DNA of 64,000 nt from Pseudomonas wadenswilerensis (GTDB lineage: Bacteria; Pseudomonadota; Gammaproteobacteria; Pseudomonadales; Pseudomonadaceae). The stretch's first letter is position 1, and each line of letters starts with the position of its first letter. The notes beneath the pieces were generated by a model. The model made no database searches. It saw nothing but the letters and a program-made list of their open reading frames with translations, and was not told the origin of the DNA. The position numbers and the translations under genes were made by a program. Below, in pieces: positions 27,524-37,059 of this stretch. The stretch is from NCBI RefSeq assembly GCF_900497695.1, contig NZ_UIDD01000007.1, positions 868,001 to 932,000 on the forward strand, written 5' to 3'.

Positions 27524-29973
27524 TGAGCCCGCTGCTGATTGCCTTGCAGGCGCTGCTCAGCCACTGGCGGCGCCATCGCTTGCAGTTTTTCAGCATCTTT
27601 ACCGGCTTGTGGCTGGCCACCGCGCTATGGACCGGGGTACAGGCGCTCAACAGTCAGGCCCGGGCCGACTACGCCCGCGCCAGCGCGGTGTTGACCGGAC
27701 CCGCGCAAGCGCAGCTGGTGGCCCGCAGCGGTGAACGCTTCGAGCAATCGCTGTATCTGCAACTGCGCAAGCTCGGTTGGCAGGTATCGCCGGTGCTGGA
27801 AGGCCGCTTGCGCTTCGCCGGGGAGCAGCCGCTGACGGTACGCTTGATCGGTATTGAGCCGCTGAGCCTGCCACCGGCAATGACCGTCGCCGGCACCCCG
27901 TTGCAAGGGTTCGACTTGCAGGCATTCATTGGCACGCCCGGGCAAGCCTGGATTGGCCCCGATACCCTGCGGCAACTGGCCGTCACTGCCGGGCAAGCGA
28001 CCAGCAGTGACGGCCAGAGATTGCCTCCGTTGGTTGTGCAGCCACAGTTGGCACCGGGCGTGATTGTCGTGGATATCGGCCATGCACAAGCGTTGCTGCA
28101 CGCTTCGGGGCAACTGTCGCGATTACTGTCGAGCGATGAGGCCAGGCCCTTGCCGGCAGAGATCGCCGAGCGCCTGACCCTGCAAGCGCCCAGCGACGAC
28201 GGCGACCTGCAGCGCCTGACCGACAGCTTTCACCTCAACCTCACCGCCCTCGGCCTGCTGGCCTTCGTCGTCGGGCTATTCATTGCCCACGCCGCCATCG
28301 GCCTGGCCCTCGAACAGCGCCGTGGCCTGATTCGCAACCTGCGCACCTGCGGCATCAGCCTGAAAACCCTGTTGCTCGGCCTGGCGCTGGAGCTAGGCGT
28401 TTTCGCCGTACTCGGCGGCCTGGCCGGGGTCGCCAGCGGGTATGGGCTCGCCGCCTTGTTGCTGCCCGATGTCGCCGCCAGCTTGCGTGGCCTGTACGGC
28501 GCGCAGGTTGCCGGGCAACTGAGCCTGCCGGCCTGGTGGTGGCTGGCAGGGATCGTGGTGAGCGTGCTTGGCGCCTTGCTGGCCGGCGCCAGCAGCGTGC
28601 TGCGCGCCGCCCGTTTGCCGCTGCTGGCCCTGGCCCAGCCGCAGGCCTGGCGCCTGGCTCAAGGGCCCTGGTTGCACCGTCAGGCACTGGTAGCGGCATT
28701 TTTGCTGGTGGTTGCGCTGGGTTGCTGGCAATGGGGCAACAGCCTGACCAGCGCCTTGATCCTGCTTGCGGCGCTGTTGTTGGCGGCAGCGTTGCTGCTG
28801 CCCGCCCTGCTCGACGGCACACTGGCCTGGCTGGCACGCGTGTGCCACGGCCCGCTGAAGGAATGGTTTATCGCCGACAGCCGCCAGCAGCTCCCCGCGC
28901 TGAGCCTGGCGCTGATGGCGCTGTTGTTGGCCTTGGCCGCCAGCGTCGGCGTGGGCAGCATGACCGAGGGCTTTCGCAAGACCTTCAGCGGTTGGCTCGA
29001 CCAGCGCCTTTCAGCCGATCTTTACCTCACTCCGCAGGACACGACACAAGCCCTGCAAATCACCGACTGGCTCGCCCGGCAACCGGCCGTCACTACACTG
29101 TTGCCCAGCTGGCGTGCAGAAATACGCTTGCAACAGTGGCCGGTGCAGGTCCAGGGCATCATCGATCACCCCGCCTACCCCGCGCGCTGGCCATTGCTGG
29201 AACAAAGCCCGCAGGCCTGGGCGCAACTGGCCAGCGGGCGGGCAGTCATGCTCAGTGAACAACTGGCCCGGCGCCTGAACTTGCACCTGGGCGACAAACT
29301 ACAGTTAGCCAATCAAGCCATGACCGTCGTAGGCCTCTATGCCGACTATGGCAACCCCAAGGGCCACCTGCTGGTCAATGCCGACTGGCTGCGCGGGCAC
29401 CTGGCGCAGGCGAAGCTGAGCAATATCAGCCTGAACCTTGCGCCCGATCGCGTTGCGGCGCTGAGGGCCGACTTGCAACAACGCTTCGCCCTGGACGACA
29501 GCCGCGTGGTCGAGCAAGCCACCTTGAAGCGCTGGTCCAGCGAGATCTTCAGCCGCACCTTCGCCGCCACCACGGCGCTCAACAGCCTGACCCTGGGGGT
29601 GGCGGGCATCGCCTTGTTCATCAGCCTGCTGACCTTGAGCCAGAGCCGCCTGGGCCAGTTGGCACCGCTCTGGGCGTTGGGCGTGCGGCGAACGCAACTG
29701 GTGTGGTTGTCGCTGGGACAGACCCTGATGCTGAGCAGCCTGACCGTGCTGTTGGCAATCCCCCTGGGGCTGTTGCTGGCCTGGTGCCTGGTGGCGGTGG
29801 TGAATGTCCAGGCCTTCGGCTGGCGCCTGCCGCTGCATGTATTTGCCGCGCAACTGCTGCAGCTGGCGGTGCTCGGCCTGTTGACCAGCCTGCTGGCCAG
29901 CGCCTGGCCGCTGTGGCAACTGGCGCGACGCCAGCCCAGCGAGCTGTTGAGGCAATTTGCCGATGAAATTTAA
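27523..29973 (+). CDS. FtsX-family ABC permease (AttFG-like)
   Basis: The 816-residue inner-membrane protein has one helix near residues 20-40, a large periplasmic domain, helices near 240-365, then a second half with the same plan (periplasmic ~480-680 and helices near 690-800). This is the layout of two fused FtsX permease units with eight to ten membrane spans. The family acts in lipid, lipoprotein or macrolide export rather than uptake. It overlaps the ATPase gene by one base and the lipoprotein gene by eleven, so the three are a tight operon. Confidence 0.87.
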   Translation: MSPLLIALQALLSHWRRHRLQFFSIFTGLWLATALWTGVQALNSQARADYARASAVLTGPAQAQLVARSGERFEQSLYLQLRKLGWQVSPVLEGRLRFAGEQPLTVRLIGIEPLSLPPAMTVAGTPLQGFDLQAFIGTPGQAWIGPDTLRQLAVTAGQATSSDGQRLPPLVVQPQLAPGVIVVDIGHAQALLHASGQLSRLLSSDEARPLPAEIAERLTLQAPSDDGDLQRLTDSFHLNLTALGLLAFVVGLFIAHAAIGLALEQRRGLIRNLRTCGISLKTLLLGLALELGVFAVLGGLAGVASGYGLAALLLPDVAASLRGLYGAQVAGQLSLPAWWWLAGIVVSVLGALLAGASSVLRAARLPLLALAQPQAWRLAQGPWLHRQALVAAFLLVVALGCWQWGNSLTSALILLAALLLAAALLLPALLDGTLAWLARVCHGPLKEWFIADSRQQLPALSLALMALLLALAASVGVGSMTEGFRKTFSGWLDQRLSADLYLTPQDTTQALQITDWLARQPAVTTLLPSWRAEIRLQQWPVQVQGIIDHPAYPARWPLLEQSPQAWAQLASGRAVMLSEQLARRLNLHLGDKLQLANQAMTVVGLYADYGNPKGHLLVNADWLRGHLAQAKLSNISLNLAPDRVAALRADLQQRFALDDSRVVEQATLKRWSSEIFSRTFAATTALNSLTLGVAGIALFISLLTLSQSRLGQLAPLWALGVRRTQLVWLSLGQTLMLSSLTVLLAIPLGLLLAWCLVAVVNVQAFGWRLPLHVFAAQLLQLAVLGLLTSLLASAWPLWQLARRQPSELLRQFADEI

Positions 29974-31027
29974 CGTCTGCGTGTTGATCGGCCTGTTGCT
30001 GCTGGGCGGATGTGACCCGCCTGCGCCAGTGCCCAAAAGTTTTGCCGGGTTGGGTCAGGACGCTGCGGCCTTCAAGCAGGTGACGCGCAATCATCCGCTG
30101 GTGTTCCCCCTCGACCACGCTGCCCACAATGGCTTTCGCATCGAGTGGTGGTACGTCACCGCCAACCTCAGGGATCGCCAGGGGCGTGACTGGGGCGCGC
30201 AGTGGACGCTGTTCCGCTCGGCCCTGCGAGCGGGCCCGGAAACTAGCGACTGGGACAGCCCGAACCTGTGGATGGGCCATGCGGCACTGACCGGCCCCGG
30301 CGGCCACCAGGTCAGCGAAAGCCTGGCTCGGGGCGGTATAGGCCAGGCGGGGGTCGAAGCCCAGCCATTCCGGGCCTGGATCAACGATTGGTCACTGCAA
30401 GGCAGCGACGACATCAGCCACTTGCAGATGACCGCAAGCGGCAAGGGCTTTGCCTACCGCCTGAACCTGGTCAGCCCCGGCCCGCTGGTGCTGCATGGCG
30501 CCCGGGGCTACAGCGAAAAATCCGGCAAGGGCCAGGCGTCGTACTATTACAGCCAGCCGTTCTACCAGGTCAGCGGCGAGGTGGAACGCGACGGCCAACG
30601 CCTGACGGTCACCGGCAACGCCTGGCTCGACCGCGAGTGGAGCAGCCAGCCCCTGGCGGCCGGGCAGTCGGGTTGGGACTGGTTTTCCCTGCACCTGGAC
30701 AGCGGCGCCAAACTGATGCTGTTTCGCGTGCGCGAGACCCAAGGCACACCTTACCGCGCAGGTACCTGGATCAGTGCCGAGGGTAGCGCCCAGGCACTGC
30801 AGGGTGAGCAGATCCAGCTGCAGGAGCTGGCCTGGAGCAAGCAGGAAAACGGCCGCGAGGTGCCTACCCGCTGGCGCGTGCAGGTGCCGGCGCATGACGT
30901 GGATGTGCAGGTCGATGCACTGGAGCCGAACGCATGGATGTCTACGCGCTTTCCGTACTGGGAGGGGCCGGTGCGCTTTAATGGAAGTGTGAGCGGCAAG
31001 GGCTACCTGGAGATGACCGGCTACTGA
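29963..31027 (+). CDS. Lipocalin-like lipoprotein (AttH/CrtC family)
   Basis: The 354-residue protein starts with a lipoprotein signal (lipobox LLGGC, cysteine near residue 17). The AttH/CrtC domain has FRIEWWYVTANLRD, then NAWLDREWSSQPL and WDWFSLHLDSG. CrtC is a carotenoid hydratase, but members next to FtsX-type transporters are better called AttH-like, with a lipid-binding role inferred from the fold. A TTG two codons earlier is an alternative start. It is probably outer-membrane anchored, receiving a lipid-like substrate from the transporter. Confidence 0.85.
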   Translation: MKFNVCVLIGLLLLGGCDPPAPVPKSFAGLGQDAAAFKQVTRNHPLVFPLDHAAHNGFRIEWWYVTANLRDRQGRDWGAQWTLFRSALRAGPETSDWDSPNLWMGHAALTGPGGHQVSESLARGGIGQAGVEAQPFRAWINDWSLQGSDDISHLQMTASGKGFAYRLNLVSPGPLVLHGARGYSEKSGKGQASYYYSQPFYQVSGEVERDGQRLTVTGNAWLDREWSSQPLAAGQSGWDWFSLHLDSGAKLMLFRVRETQGTPYRAGTWISAEGSAQALQGEQIQLQELAWSKQENGREVPTRWRVQVPAHDVDVQVDALEPNAWMSTRFPYWEGPVRFNGSVSGKGYLEMTGY

Positions 31028-31032
31028 CTTTG

Positions 31033-31101
31033 CAGGAGCGGGCTTGCCCCGCAACAGCATTGTGTCAGCCACATCGCATCGCGGGGCAAGCCCGCTCCCA
31101 C
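31033..31101. repeat. REP doublet, inverted pair
   Basis: CAGGAGCGGGCTTGCCCCGC and its inverted copy GCGGGGCAAGCCCGCTCCCA flank a 28-base centre. This is a typical Pseudomonas REP pair six bases after the AttH-like stop codon. Confidence 0.88.
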
Positions 31102-31243
31102 TGGGTTCTTGACCAGGCATTCTCGTACGCCTGCTTAAGCGACTCGGCTTTTACTGTGGGACGTTTCCGATTCCGCCCGGCGGTACGTTACACCGTGGGC
31201 GTCGGTGCTAGGTTCCGGCCCTCATTGCCCAAGGAACCTGCGC

Positions 31244-32296
31244 ATGACAAGGATGCCACCTTCAACTACTTCCCCTGCTCCCTCGATAATTTCTACCTCC
31301 GAATCGCTGGAGCCCGGCTTCTACATCGTACCGCGCAGCATGACTGGCGGTCAGGTAGTGGCTTCGCTGACTACGGCACATGGACCGCAATTGATCGCCC
31401 GGCTACAGCGGCTCAACCCGACCTTTGCCAGCGGCTTCAAGGCAGGCGAAATCTTCGTCATTGGTGACCCGAACATCGAAAGTGCCTGTACTCGCGAAGA
31501 AGCCAAACTGATGAATTCAGCAACCCAGGTACGCGAAAGCCTGGCCACGCTCACTTCCCAGGAAGCAGACTTCATGATGCGCAACCTGCCCGAAATCGCC
31601 GGTATGCTGGGCACAGCAAGTCTGTCGATGGGCATCGGCAAAGATATGCTGGAGAAGGGCTTAAGACAGGTTGACGGTACTTTGCGCAGTATCGAACAGT
31701 TGCACCAGCGTGAATTCGGTCGTAGTGGCAGGCTGAACAGCTCGGCATTCTTCAATGCCCGACGCGCGCTCTTCCAGCAGCTTGATGCGCAATTGAAGAG
31801 CATTTTTCTCAACAAGCAACTCAATCTTGGAGACCACGAGCGCTTGCGCAAGAGCCTGGGAATTTCGACCCGAAGCCTGGTGCACCACTGGAGCCGCGCC
31901 GGTGGAGCTGGACAGATTCCTGGCTATGCTACGCATCTGGAACAGGTGGCAAAGACGGCGAAGTATCTCAAATATGGTGGTTACGTCGGAGTTGGGCTGG
32001 GTGGCACGGCATCCTGGTTAAACGTGCAGGCAGCATGTCGCGCTGGAGCGACAGAAGAATGCAGGAAAATCCGCTTTACCGAGACCGGCAGCTTCACCGG
32101 CGGGCTTGGAGGCGGGCTGGCTGGAGCATACGCAGGCGGCCGGGCCGCCGCTTCGGTGTGCGTAGGCATCGGACCGCACGGCGGCGCCGTTTGCGGCATA
32201 GTCCTGGTAGGCATGGGCACTTATGTGGGAAGCATGATTGGCAACACATCTGGTGATCTTGCTGGAGAACTATTCTACAACTGGACAGGCTTATGA
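31244..32296 (+). CDS. Putative LysM-like, glycine-zipper effector (toxin of a pair)
   Basis: The 350-residue protein has an N-terminal LysM-like segment (about 24-75: GFYIVPRSMTGGQVVASL ... RLNPTFASGFKAGEIFVIGD), a charged helical middle (about 80-225) and a C-terminal ~110 residues rich in GxxxG-like glycine zippers (GGYVGVGLGG, GGLGGGLAGAYAGGRAA, GIVLVGMGTYVGSMIG). There is no signal peptide. The zipper end suggests membrane insertion. The next gene overlaps by four bases and encodes a small membrane protein, as in effector/immunity pairs. The start has AAGGA eight bases upstream. The toxin role is inference; a structural or storage role is possible. Confidence 0.55.
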   Translation: MTRMPPSTTSPAPSIISTSESLEPGFYIVPRSMTGGQVVASLTTAHGPQLIARLQRLNPTFASGFKAGEIFVIGDPNIESACTREEAKLMNSATQVRESLATLTSQEADFMMRNLPEIAGMLGTASLSMGIGKDMLEKGLRQVDGTLRSIEQLHQREFGRSGRLNSSAFFNARRALFQQLDAQLKSIFLNKQLNLGDHERLRKSLGISTRSLVHHWSRAGGAGQIPGYATHLEQVAKTAKYLKYGGYVGVGLGGTASWLNVQAACRAGATEECRKIRFTETGSFTGGLGGGLAGAYAGGRAAASVCVGIGPHGGAVCGIVLVGMGTYVGSMIGNTSGDLAGELFYNWTGL

Positions 32297-32694
32297 GTAT
32301 TGACCCTCGTTCCTGGCCTCTGGGATTACAGATGGTGCTGATCCTTGGCCCGTGGATCATCATGCTGACTGGGGTCTTGATAAGCGCGTGCATCGCAAAT
32401 GGCCGAGATTTTGCGAGGTCGCTTTCAGCGCTGCAAAGCAGTACCTGGCTGGAGCAGCAGATTCGCGTTTGGGGGACATCAAGCCTAGTGGCGCGTTGGG
32501 TGCTTGTCGGAGTGATCAGTGGCTTACTGGCCTACCCACAAAAACATATACGCCAAGGCCAGCTCGACGCAGTGCAAGTGCGCAACTTCCCCCGGCGGCT
32601 CCGGCGTCGCTTGCTTGTTTCCGGCAGGCTGATCGCTATTGGGTTCGTGTTGATGATCATGAGTGTCGGGTTGTACAAGATCTGCGAACCATAG
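32293..32694 (+). CDS. Small polytopic membrane protein, candidate immunity protein
   Basis: The 133-residue protein has three hydrophobic helices near residues 12-34, 60-80 and 105-128, separated by basic loops (RRLRRRLL). Its ATG overlaps the stop of the upstream gene (ATGA), giving strict translational coupling. Three-helix membrane proteins coupled to glycine-zipper or pore-forming toxins commonly give self-protection; that role is inferred from context only. I do not recognise a named family. Confidence 0.6.
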   Translation: MSIDPRSWPLGLQMVLILGPWIIMLTGVLISACIANGRDFARSLSALQSSTWLEQQIRVWGTSSLVARWVLVGVISGLLAYPQKHIRQGQLDAVQVRNFPRRLRRRLLVSGRLIAIGFVLMIMSVGLYKICEP

Positions 32695-32731
32695 CCCGTG
32701 AGAGCCACGAACACACAACAGGAGACGCACC

Positions 32732-33124
32732 ATGGACCACTTCACCGGCGGTTGCCTGTGCGGCAACGTGCGATTTGCAGCCTCGGGACGTCCCTATCGG
32801 GTCGGCCTTTGTCACTGCCTGGACTGCCGCAAACACCACGGCGCGCTTTTTCATGCTTCGGCGATCTTCCCCGAGGATGCGCTCAGCATCGAAGGCGAAA
32901 CCCGTGACTACGCCGGGCGCTATTTTTGCCCCCGTTGCGGCTCGTCGGTGTTCGCCCGCTCAGGCGATGAAGTCGAAGTGAACCTCGGCTCGCTGGATGC
33001 CCCGGACCTGCTCACGCCCACCTACGAAAGCTGGACCCTGCGCCGCGAGTCCTGGCTGCCGCCCTTCCCGCTCAGCAGGCACTATGAACGGGATCGCGAC
33101 CCTTCAGGGCGCTTCGAGGATTAA
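32732..33124 (+). CDS. GFA-family zinc protein
   Basis: The 130-residue protein shows the cysteine ladder of the family: GGCLCGNVRF near residue 7, CHCLDCRKHHG near residue 30 and FCPRCGSSVF near residue 68. A strong AGGAGA site precedes the ATG. It is only distantly similar to the GFA protein at 5218-5652. Its stop codon overlaps that of the convergent acetyltransferase gene. Substrate is unknown. Confidence 0.85.
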   Translation: MDHFTGGCLCGNVRFAASGRPYRVGLCHCLDCRKHHGALFHASAIFPEDALSIEGETRDYAGRYFCPRCGSSVFARSGDEVEVNLGSLDAPDLLTPTYESWTLRRESWLPPFPLSRHYERDRDPSGRFED

Positions 33125-33624
33125 GCGCTCAGCTGTCGCTGCATCCCCTGCGACATCAGGCTGGAACCCTCGCGCAGTGGCTCCGGCGCGCCAACCGGCT
33201 GAAAGCCATGGGCCTGGTACAAGCGCATCGCCGGGCTATCGGCGAGGGTCACGCCCAGGCCAACCCGGCGCACCGCAACGCTGGTAGCCCAGTCCAATGC
33301 CGCCTTGAGCAAGGCACCGCCAGCGCCCAGGCCGCGCGCAGCCGGGTCGACCCACATCTGATAGATGTCAGCCACACCCGGCTCGGCGGCGGACAATTTG
33401 CACCAGACCAGCCCGCATACCACGTCGCCATTAACCGCGAAAAACGGCCGGTCGTTGCCGCTGGCATGGGCCGCCGCAATCCGCGCCGCCCAGTTTTCAT
33501 CGGTTCGTTGCGACTCTGCTGCGAAGGTGCTGCCAAACGCATCCGGCGAATCCTGCAATGCCTGCAGGCGCAGGTCGCGGTAGGTTGGCCATTCATGGGG
33601 TAAAACGGGACGGATGGAGATCAC
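33121..33624 (-). CDS. GNAT-family N-acetyltransferase
   Basis: The 167-residue protein has the GNAT acetyl-CoA loop in QMWVDPAARGLGAGGALLKAAL (Q/RxxGxG/A pattern), followed by VRRVGLGVTLADSPAMRLYQ and AHGFQPVG, all typical of the fold. The start codon is GTG with AGGAAG upstream. The substrate is unknown. It is convergent with the GFA gene and shares its last bases. Confidence 0.85.
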   Translation of the reverse strand: MISIRPVLPHEWPTYRDLRLQALQDSPDAFGSTFAAESQRTDENWAARIAAAHASGNDRPFFAVNGDVVCGLVWCKLSAAEPGVADIYQMWVDPAARGLGAGGALLKAALDWATSVAVRRVGLGVTLADSPAMRLYQAHGFQPVGAPEPLREGSSLMSQGMQRQLSA

Positions 33625-33719
33625 AAGGCTTCCTGCGCTGATTGCCCCTAAACAGCTGCCAGACTACCACCAAGGTGCGATCATGCCGTCCTTCATCGAC
33701 ACCGCAGGATCAACCCACG

Positions 33720-34748
33720 ATGTTTTCAGCAAGATGGACCTGGCTGGCCCTTACCCTGTTACCCGCCCTGACCCAGGCCGCAACACCGGAACCGGTGCCA
33801 CTGACCCGGGTGTTCCAGGACTGGCGCGTGGCCTGCGACAACACCCGCCGCTGCACCGCCGTATCGGGCAGCACCGACAATCCGGGGATGGGCCTGTACA
33901 TCGTTCGCGAAGCCGGTGCCAAGGGCAGCACCCGGCTCAGCGCGATCAGCTACGACGACGTCGCCCTGCGTTACGAATTTCACCTCGATGGCCGCCCCAC
34001 CGAACCCTGGAAATACGGCTCGAAGGGCCGTGAGTACTATTACCTGGAAAACGACGCCGCCGTTGAGAAGCTGCGCGAGCTGCGCAACAGCGACACCCTG
34101 AGTTCCAACAGCAACTTTGGCGAACGCCGGGTATCGCTGCAGGGCTTGAGTGCCGCCTTGTTGCTGATGGATTCGGTGCAAGGCCGCATCGGCCACCCCA
34201 GTGCCTTCGTGCGCCCCGGCTACCAGGCGGACAGCCGGGTGCCGCCGGCCCCGGCCATTCCCAAGCTGCCACGCTTCACCCTGGCGCCGGCCTTGAGCGA
34301 GGCCGAGCAACAGGCCATCGGCGACTACATGATTGCCCTGAGCAAAGACGAGTTGAGCGCCGCGCCTCATCAAAACTGGCAGGCCCAGGCCGAGGTTTAC
34401 TCTCTGGACCCGACCCACGCCCTGGTGCGCCTGCGTTACGGCTGCGCCGAGGACGGCTGCAACCACAGCCTCTACCGCGTCTCGCGCACGGCGCCTTACC
34501 AGGCGACGCCGCTTGAGCTCAAAGCGGCCCCCGAGGCTGATGTTGCCCCTGAACTGTACGGGCAGATCAGCTTCAACCCGGTCAGCGGCCAGTTGAAGAT
34601 TTTCCGCGAGATGGGCAAGGACTGCGGCGATAGCTCGATCTGGCAATACGACGGTACGGCCATGCAGCTCAAGGACCGCCGGACCATGTGGCGCTGCGAC
34701 AGCATCAACGAGGACTATTGGCCGGTGACCTGGCGCGCCAAGGGTTGA
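33720..34748 (+). CDS. DUF1176-domain periplasmic protein (copy 1)
   Basis: The 342-residue protein has a signal peptide (WTWLALTLLPALTQA-A) and the DUF1176 pattern: VFQDWRVACDNTRRCTAV early, SLQGLSAALLLMDSVQGRIG in the middle, CAEDGCNHSLYRV, and a final stretch beginning GKDCGDSSIWQYDG. Conserved cysteine pairs suggest disulfides in the periplasm. The start at 33720 is chosen for its signal peptide and AGGA site; the upstream extension is not coding-like. A paralogue sits at 46218-47243. The function is unknown. Confidence 0.85.
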   Translation: MFSARWTWLALTLLPALTQAATPEPVPLTRVFQDWRVACDNTRRCTAVSGSTDNPGMGLYIVREAGAKGSTRLSAISYDDVALRYEFHLDGRPTEPWKYGSKGREYYYLENDAAVEKLRELRNSDTLSSNSNFGERRVSLQGLSAALLLMDSVQGRIGHPSAFVRPGYQADSRVPPAPAIPKLPRFTLAPALSEAEQQAIGDYMIALSKDELSAAPHQNWQAQAEVYSLDPTHALVRLRYGCAEDGCNHSLYRVSRTAPYQATPLELKAAPEADVAPELYGQISFNPVSGQLKIFREMGKDCGDSSIWQYDGTAMQLKDRRTMWRCDSINEDYWPVTWRAKG

Positions 34749-34749
34749 C

Positions 34750-35679
34750 TCAAGCGCCCAGGTCATCCCAGTACGGCGGCGTGCCGATGGCGTCGAGAAA
34801 GTAGTCCCACACCCGCCGCACCTTCTGCGAGCGCAGGCGGTTTTCCGGTGACAGCAGGTGGATCTGGCTCGGCGTCGCCTCCACGGCGCCTTCCCAGTCG
34901 GGCAACAGTTGCACCAGGGCCTTGCTGGTAAAGCTGTGCTTGCTGAACAGCCAGGACGGAAAGAACACGATACCCCGCCCGGCCAGGGCCGCCTCGACCA
35001 GCACCTGGGCATTGTTGCTGCGCAGCGGCCCGTGCACGTCGACCACTTCAACGGTATCGCTGCCCGGGCGGCGCAAGTGCCAGCGCTGCGCCCCGCCGGT
35101 GCCTTTGTAGACCAGGCAGCAGTGCTGGCGCAGGTCCTGCGCGGACGTCGGCTGGCCATATCTGTGCAGGTAATCGGGACTTGCGCACAGCACATACCGC
35201 TGGGTGCAGATCTGCCGCCCGATCAGCCCCGAATCCTCCAGGTGGCCGACGCGGAAGGTGATGTCGGCGCCCTCCTGCACCGGGTCGATATAGGCATCGG
35301 TGGCCGTCAGTTCAACGGTCAGCTCCGGGTACTGCTCATGCAAGCCATTGAGCAGCCGGACGATGTGCAAATGGGCGAAGGCCACCGGCGCGTTGATCCG
35401 CACCAGGCCGCGAATGTCGCCGGTCTTGCCGCTGATCGATTCGTCGGCGGCATCCAGCAGCTCCAGCACTTCGCGAATCTGCAGGTAATAGCGCTCGCCG
35501 GCGTCAGTCAACTTGACCGCGCGGGTGTTGCGGTACAGCAACTGCTGCCCGACCTCGCGCTCAAGCGCGGCGATGAAGCGTGACACCGATGAGGCCGGCA
35601 CCTGAAAGTGCCGGGCGGTGGCGGAGAAGCTGCCGGTTACCGCCACCATGGCGAAAAAGCGGTGGGCTTTGAGGTGCAT
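34750..35679 (-). CDS. LysR-family regulator, divergent from an OYE reductase
   Basis: The 309-residue protein has the LysR helix-turn-helix (FFAMVAVTGSFSATARHFQV, then SSVSRFIAALE) and effector domain (RINAPVAFAHLHIVRLL...). The start at 35679 has AGGGG seven bases upstream; the longer frame adds a non-LysR leader. It is divergent from the alkene reductase at 35820, and the intergenic region has a LysR-type palindrome, so it probably regulates that gene and itself. Confidence 0.88.
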   Translation of the reverse strand: MHLKAHRFFAMVAVTGSFSATARHFQVPASSVSRFIAALEREVGQQLLYRNTRAVKLTDAGERYYLQIREVLELLDAADESISGKTGDIRGLVRINAPVAFAHLHIVRLLNGLHEQYPELTVELTATDAYIDPVQEGADITFRVGHLEDSGLIGRQICTQRYVLCASPDYLHRYGQPTSAQDLRQHCCLVYKGTGGAQRWHLRRPGSDTVEVVDVHGPLRSNNAQVLVEAALAGRGIVFFPSWLFSKHSFTSKALVQLLPDWEGAVEATPSQIHLLSPENRLRSQKVRRVWDYFLDAIGTPPYWDDLGA

Positions 35680-35723
35680 GGGCGGCCCCTGCGACGGGAA
35701 ATCCGCCCAGTATAGGGGCATAA

Positions 35724-35740
35724 ATTGCTGTAGCAGCAAT
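35724..35740. promoter_or_regulatory. LysR-type operator (ATTGC-N7-GCAAT)
   Basis: ATTGCTG-TAG-CAGCAAT is a perfect 7-3-7 inverted repeat containing the T-N11-A LysR motif. It lies in the middle of the 140-base divergent intergenic region between the LysR and alkene reductase genes. Confidence 0.65.
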
Positions 35741-35819
35741 AGTGTTTTGCAATTTGCCTTGATTGTGGCTGTTTTCGCAAGATCCTAGGATGGCGCCATC
35801 CCACCGAGAGGCCCCACTC

Positions 35820-36947
35820 ATGAATGACCTGTTTGCCCCTTATGACCTCGGCTCGCTGCAACTGAGCAACCGTTTCGTCATGGCGCCGATGACTCGCTCA
35901 CGCGCCCCCGAAGACATCGCCACCGAACAGATTGCCCTGCATTACACCCAACGCGGCACCGCCGGCTTGATCGTCTCCGAAGGCACGCCAATTTCCCGCG
36001 AAGGCCAGGGTTACCTGTTCAACCCGGGCATTTTCACCGAGCAGCAAGTCCAGGGCTGGAAGCTGGTGACCGACTCGGTGCACAGCGTCGGCGGCAAGAT
36101 CTTTGCCCAGCTGTGGCATGTCGGCCGGGTGTCGCACACCTCGATCCAGCGCGATGGCCAGGCCCCGGTCAGCGCCACCAGCAAGGTCGCCCAGGGCGCG
36201 ATTGCCTTCGGCTACACCGACAGCGGCGAGCCCGGCTTTGTCTCGACTTCGACACCGCGCCCGCTGAACACTGAAGAGGTCGGCCGGGTAGTCGAAGACT
36301 TCGCCCAGGCCGCCGCCAACGCCATTGCCGCAGGCTTCGACGGCGTGGAAATCCACGGCGCCAACGGTTACTTGATCGAGCAGTTCCTCAACCCGCTGGT
36401 CAACGACCGCAACGACCGTTACGCCGCAGACACCCTGGAAAACCGCCTGCGCTTCGTTTTTGAAGTGGTCGATGCCGTCGTCAGGCGCATCGGCGCCGAC
36501 AAGGTCGGCATCCGCATCTCGCCGTACGGCCAGCTGTTCGACATGCCGATCTACGCGCAAATCGACGAGACCTACTCGGCCCTCTGCGCCGGCATGGGTC
36601 AACGCGGCATCGCCTATGTGCATGTGATGGACCAGACCCACTTCTTCCTCGCCAGCGAAGGCGCGGTGGCCCAGGAGCAGGCACTGCGTGAGCTGCTGGC
36701 GCAGTGCAAGGCGCAACTGGGCCAGACCGCGCTGATCCTGGCCGGGGACATGACCCTGGAGCGTGCCCAGGACCTGGTGGACGCAGGCTTGATCGACCTG
36801 GCGGGCTTTGGCCAGCCGTTCATCGCCAACCCCGACCTGGTTGCCCGTCTGAAAAACGGCTGGCCGTTGACCGCGCCGGATCGCGACACCTACTACGGTG
36901 GCGGCGCCAAGGGTTACCTGGACTACGCCCCGTACGTCCCGGCCTGA
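35820..36947 (+). CDS. Alkene reductase, old yellow enzyme family (NemA/XenB-like)
   Basis: The 375-residue FMN enzyme has RFVMAPMTRSRA at the flavin site, QLWHVGRVSH, and the substrate-binding EIHGANGYLIEQFL with the H..N pair of classic OYEs (unlike the H..H of the OYE at 10281). NDRNDRYA follows, and the C-terminus has GFGQPFIANPDL. Such enzymes reduce nitro-esters, N-ethylmaleimide or enones with NADPH. The start at 35820 has GAGAGG upstream. It is likely controlled by the divergent LysR protein. Confidence 0.9.
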   Translation: MNDLFAPYDLGSLQLSNRFVMAPMTRSRAPEDIATEQIALHYTQRGTAGLIVSEGTPISREGQGYLFNPGIFTEQQVQGWKLVTDSVHSVGGKIFAQLWHVGRVSHTSIQRDGQAPVSATSKVAQGAIAFGYTDSGEPGFVSTSTPRPLNTEEVGRVVEDFAQAAANAIAAGFDGVEIHGANGYLIEQFLNPLVNDRNDRYAADTLENRLRFVFEVVDAVVRRIGADKVGIRISPYGQLFDMPIYAQIDETYSALCAGMGQRGIAYVHVMDQTHFFLASEGAVAQEQALRELLAQCKAQLGQTALILAGDMTLERAQDLVDAGLIDLAGFGQPFIANPDLVARLKNGWPLTAPDRDTYYGGGAKGYLDYAPYVPA

Positions 36948-37059
36948 ACCGCGATCAGACCCGCCCTCGTCATGCGTGGCATTATTTGCGCAAACCTCTG
37001 TCCCCTTTTGTTCGCTCGCTTGTCATCAAGGGCATGTGAACCTAAAAGAGAGCGCAACA

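Noticed and set aside
36948..37059. Fur box upstream of the TonB receptor
   Set aside because: Only a weak GCATTATTTGCG stretch was found, well short of the 19-bp consensus; the promoter may lie within the preceding gene.
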